Assembly (NCBI GenBank): GCA_945881835.1
Contig: CAMCVP010000001.1
Coordinates: forward strand, 1 to 64,000
Direction: 5' to 3'
DNA from: Chryseobacterium gleum
Lineage (GTDB): Bacteria > Bacteroidota > Bacteroidia > Flavobacteriales_D > Sanyastnellaceae
Length of the DNA: 64,000 nucleotides
The notes beneath the pieces were generated by a model. That model was not told the DNA's origin, did not search any database, and saw only the letters and a program-made list of their open reading frames with translations. This document shows, in pieces, positions 62,627 through 64,000 of this stretch (within the stretch, counting starts at the first letter, position 1; every line of letters starts with the position of its first letter). The position numbers and the translations under genes are program-made.

Positions 62627-64000
62627 ATGGCAGGTGGAAAAGAAACCCCACGGCAGAAGATGATCGGGATGATGTATCTCGTTCTTACCGCACTTCTAGC
62701 CATGAATATATCGAAGGACGTTTTGAACGCCTTCATTCAAATCAATCGCGGATTGGTGAAAAACAGCGCTAACTCTGAGGAGCGTGCTGACGCAACGTTA
62801 GGATTACTAGACAACTGGAGTGACAAGGAAAAGGCTCGCCCTTTCCAAGACAAAGCGCATGAAATGGTTGAAAAAGCCGATGCGTTAGTTAAGTATGTCA
62901 TTGAAATGCAAGCACACGTTTTGGCATGTTCTGCAAAGGGCAGTCCTGATGGCGCTGGATTTGAAGAATTTATCGTAGATGGACATTTGATTGACATAGG
63001 GGACAAAGAAAAAGTTTCTAAACCCGATGAAAACCAAAATACCACAGGTATGTTAATTGGCGATGAGCCAGCTTCTCCAAAGAACGGTGCTTGGTCAGCT
63101 TTGGAACTACGTGAAAAGTTGACTGCTTTTTCTAATGAGTGTCAAAATTTATCTGTAACTGATTTAAAAGGAAATGTTCACACACTGGCCGACAGAGCTC
63201 CGGAAGCCAAAGCTCTTATTGCTAACACATTTGCTTTCGAGGATGTTAAAAATCACGAAGAAGGTGAGCCAGACGAGAAGTGGGAAACTGCTCTTTTCTA
63301 TCACACACCTCTTGCTGCGGTAATTGCTCACTTAAGTAAAATTGAGTCTGACGTTATCTTGGTGAAGAACACCGTATTAAACTTCTTGGCTTCTTCGATC
63401 AACGCATCCGATTTGAAATTCTCGGATGTAACCGTAGCTGTTGTTCCAAAACAAAGCTATATTTTGAAAGGAGACTCGTTTGTAGCAGAAATTTATTTGG
63501 CTGCATACAACAAGGCTAGCAAAACTAGAGTTTATATGGGTGGTGAAGTAGGAGAAGGAGCAAAGCCTGAGTTATTCGATTACGCCGGTAAGGAGCCGAT
63601 CATGTCTGGTTCAGACGGAAAGTGTAAATTCAAGATTAACGAAAGCGCTTTAGGTTCTCACTCTCACAAAGGGGTAATTGTGTATCAAGATGCCGATGGT
63701 AATGATGTGCCAAAACCATTCATCATTCCTCCATTCACGGTAGGTGAAGCAGCCTTGGTTGTTTCTCCAACTGCTATGATGGTGTTTTATGAGCGTGTAG
63801 AGAACCCAGTTGAAATTTCAGTTCCTGGTGTTGACCCAAGTCAATTGAGCGTGAGCATGAGCGGAGGATCTATTTCACCGAAGGGTGGTGGAAACTACGT
63901 TGTAATGCCAACGAACGGTTCGAAAGATGCAACGATTAACGTATCTGCTACCATCAATGGAAAACAAGTGAGCATGCCTGGTAAGCAATTTAAGATTAAA
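62627..64000 (+). CDS. gldM: T9SS / gliding motor protein GldM (N-terminal part, cut by window end)
   Basis: 458 residues of GldM are visible and the frame is open at the window edge; full-length relatives have about 510-530. It has one N-terminal helix (about 12-28 in MIGMMYLVLTALLAMNIS) that inserts into the GldL ring, then a helical periplasmic domain (about 30-220) and successive beta domains (from VTVAVVPKQSYILKGDSFV). GldM carries motor torque to the GldK/GldN ring. gldN would be expected beyond the window. Confidence 0.96.
   Translation, partial: MAGGKETPRQKMIGMMYLVLTALLAMNISKDVLNAFIQINRGLVKNSANSEERADATLGLLDNWSDKEKARPFQDKAHEMVEKADALVKYVIEMQAHVLACSAKGSPDGAGFEEFIVDGHLIDIGDKEKVSKPDENQNTTGMLIGDEPASPKNGAWSALELREKLTAFSNECQNLSVTDLKGNVHTLADRAPEAKALIANTFAFEDVKNHEEGEPDEKWETALFYHTPLAAVIAHLSKIESDVILVKNTVLNFLASSINASDLKFSDVTVAVVPKQSYILKGDSFVAEIYLAAYNKASKTRVYMGGEVGEGAKPELFDYAGKEPIMSGSDGKCKFKINESALGSHSHKGVIVYQDADGNDVPKPFIIPPFTVGEAALVVSPTAMMVFYERVENPVEISVPGVDPSQLSVSMSGGSISPKGGGNYVVMPTNGSKDATINVSATINGKQVSMPGKQFKIK

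Overview
The window is a gene-dense stretch of a Bacteroidota chromosome, most likely from the order Flavobacteriales. The evidence is a type IX secretion system (T9SS) and gliding gene set (sprA, a sprF/porP-like gene, gldK, gldL and the start of gldM), three proteins with T9SS C-terminal sorting domains, an SDR-type threonine dehydrogenase, and promoters of the Bacteroidota form (TTTG or TTG about 18-24 bases before TAnnTTTG). The gene order maeB-ruvA-sprA and the order miaB / AAA+ regulator / lptE / TPR / secG / groS / groL also fit. Species cannot be named from sequence reading alone. There is no integrase, transposase, CRISPR array or phage block. The longest gene-free gaps are about 200 bases.

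Layout. 1-1760: tRNA-Asn (minus), the site-2 protease rseP, and a self-contained tRNA-Leu(CAA) unit with its own promoter and UUCG-loop terminator. 1767-5352: a 24-bp tandem repeat, then an arsenic operon (arsR, a DUF6428 protein, acr3, arsC) followed by DUF1003 and DUF1801 genes. 5354-14000: MBL hydrolase, a large TolB-like propeller/barrel protein, an M28 cyclase/peptidase, cysS, threonine dehydrogenase and queA. 14047-22397 (all minus): ppiD/surA-like foldase, a CBS/hemolysin membrane protein, a 64-residue membrane protein, lptC, an outer-membrane protein, coaX and a T9SS type B cargo, closely packed. 22457-31383: FabK/nitronate-monooxygenase-like flavoprotein, DUF6089 barrel, a glycosyltransferase/PorT-like/Omp28/DUF6029 operon, TlpA, and two T9SS type A cargo proteins. 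31457-41755: maeB, ruvA and the 2473-residue translocon sprA. 41842-48478: a VTC/DUF4956 pair, a NeuB-like synthase with an M20 hydrolase and a DUF4258 protein, and a MacB-like ABC module with a histidine-rich permease and a DUF3299 protein. 48543-55315 (minus): groL, groS, secG, a TPR-like protein full of minisatellites, lptE, an AAA+ sigma-54-type activator and miaB. 55445-64000: topA, a ureohydrolase-fold protein that has lost metal ligands, then sprF-like, gldK, gldL and gldM, the last cut by the window edge.

How the genes work together. SprA is the outer-membrane conduit of the T9SS. GldK/SprF-like proteins form the periplasmic/outer-membrane ring and GldL/GldM the inner-membrane motor. 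The window also carries cargo for this machine (20301-22397, 29070-30587, 30670-31383). LptC and LptE, the PpiD-like foldase, RseP and SecG serve envelope building, so the window is strongly weighted to envelope biogenesis.

Most notable observations: a 24-bp repeat family present both in an intergenic array (1767-1886) and in frame inside a gene 50 kb away (51421-51487); a 33-bp minisatellite in that same gene; an apparently inactivated arginase/formimidoylglutamase-fold protein next to the T9SS motor operon; a histidine-rich ABC module resembling zinc-regulated uptake systems; paired C-terminal cysteines on two neighbouring arsenic-operon proteins; and an unusually perfect Shine-Dalgarno sequence ahead of gldM.
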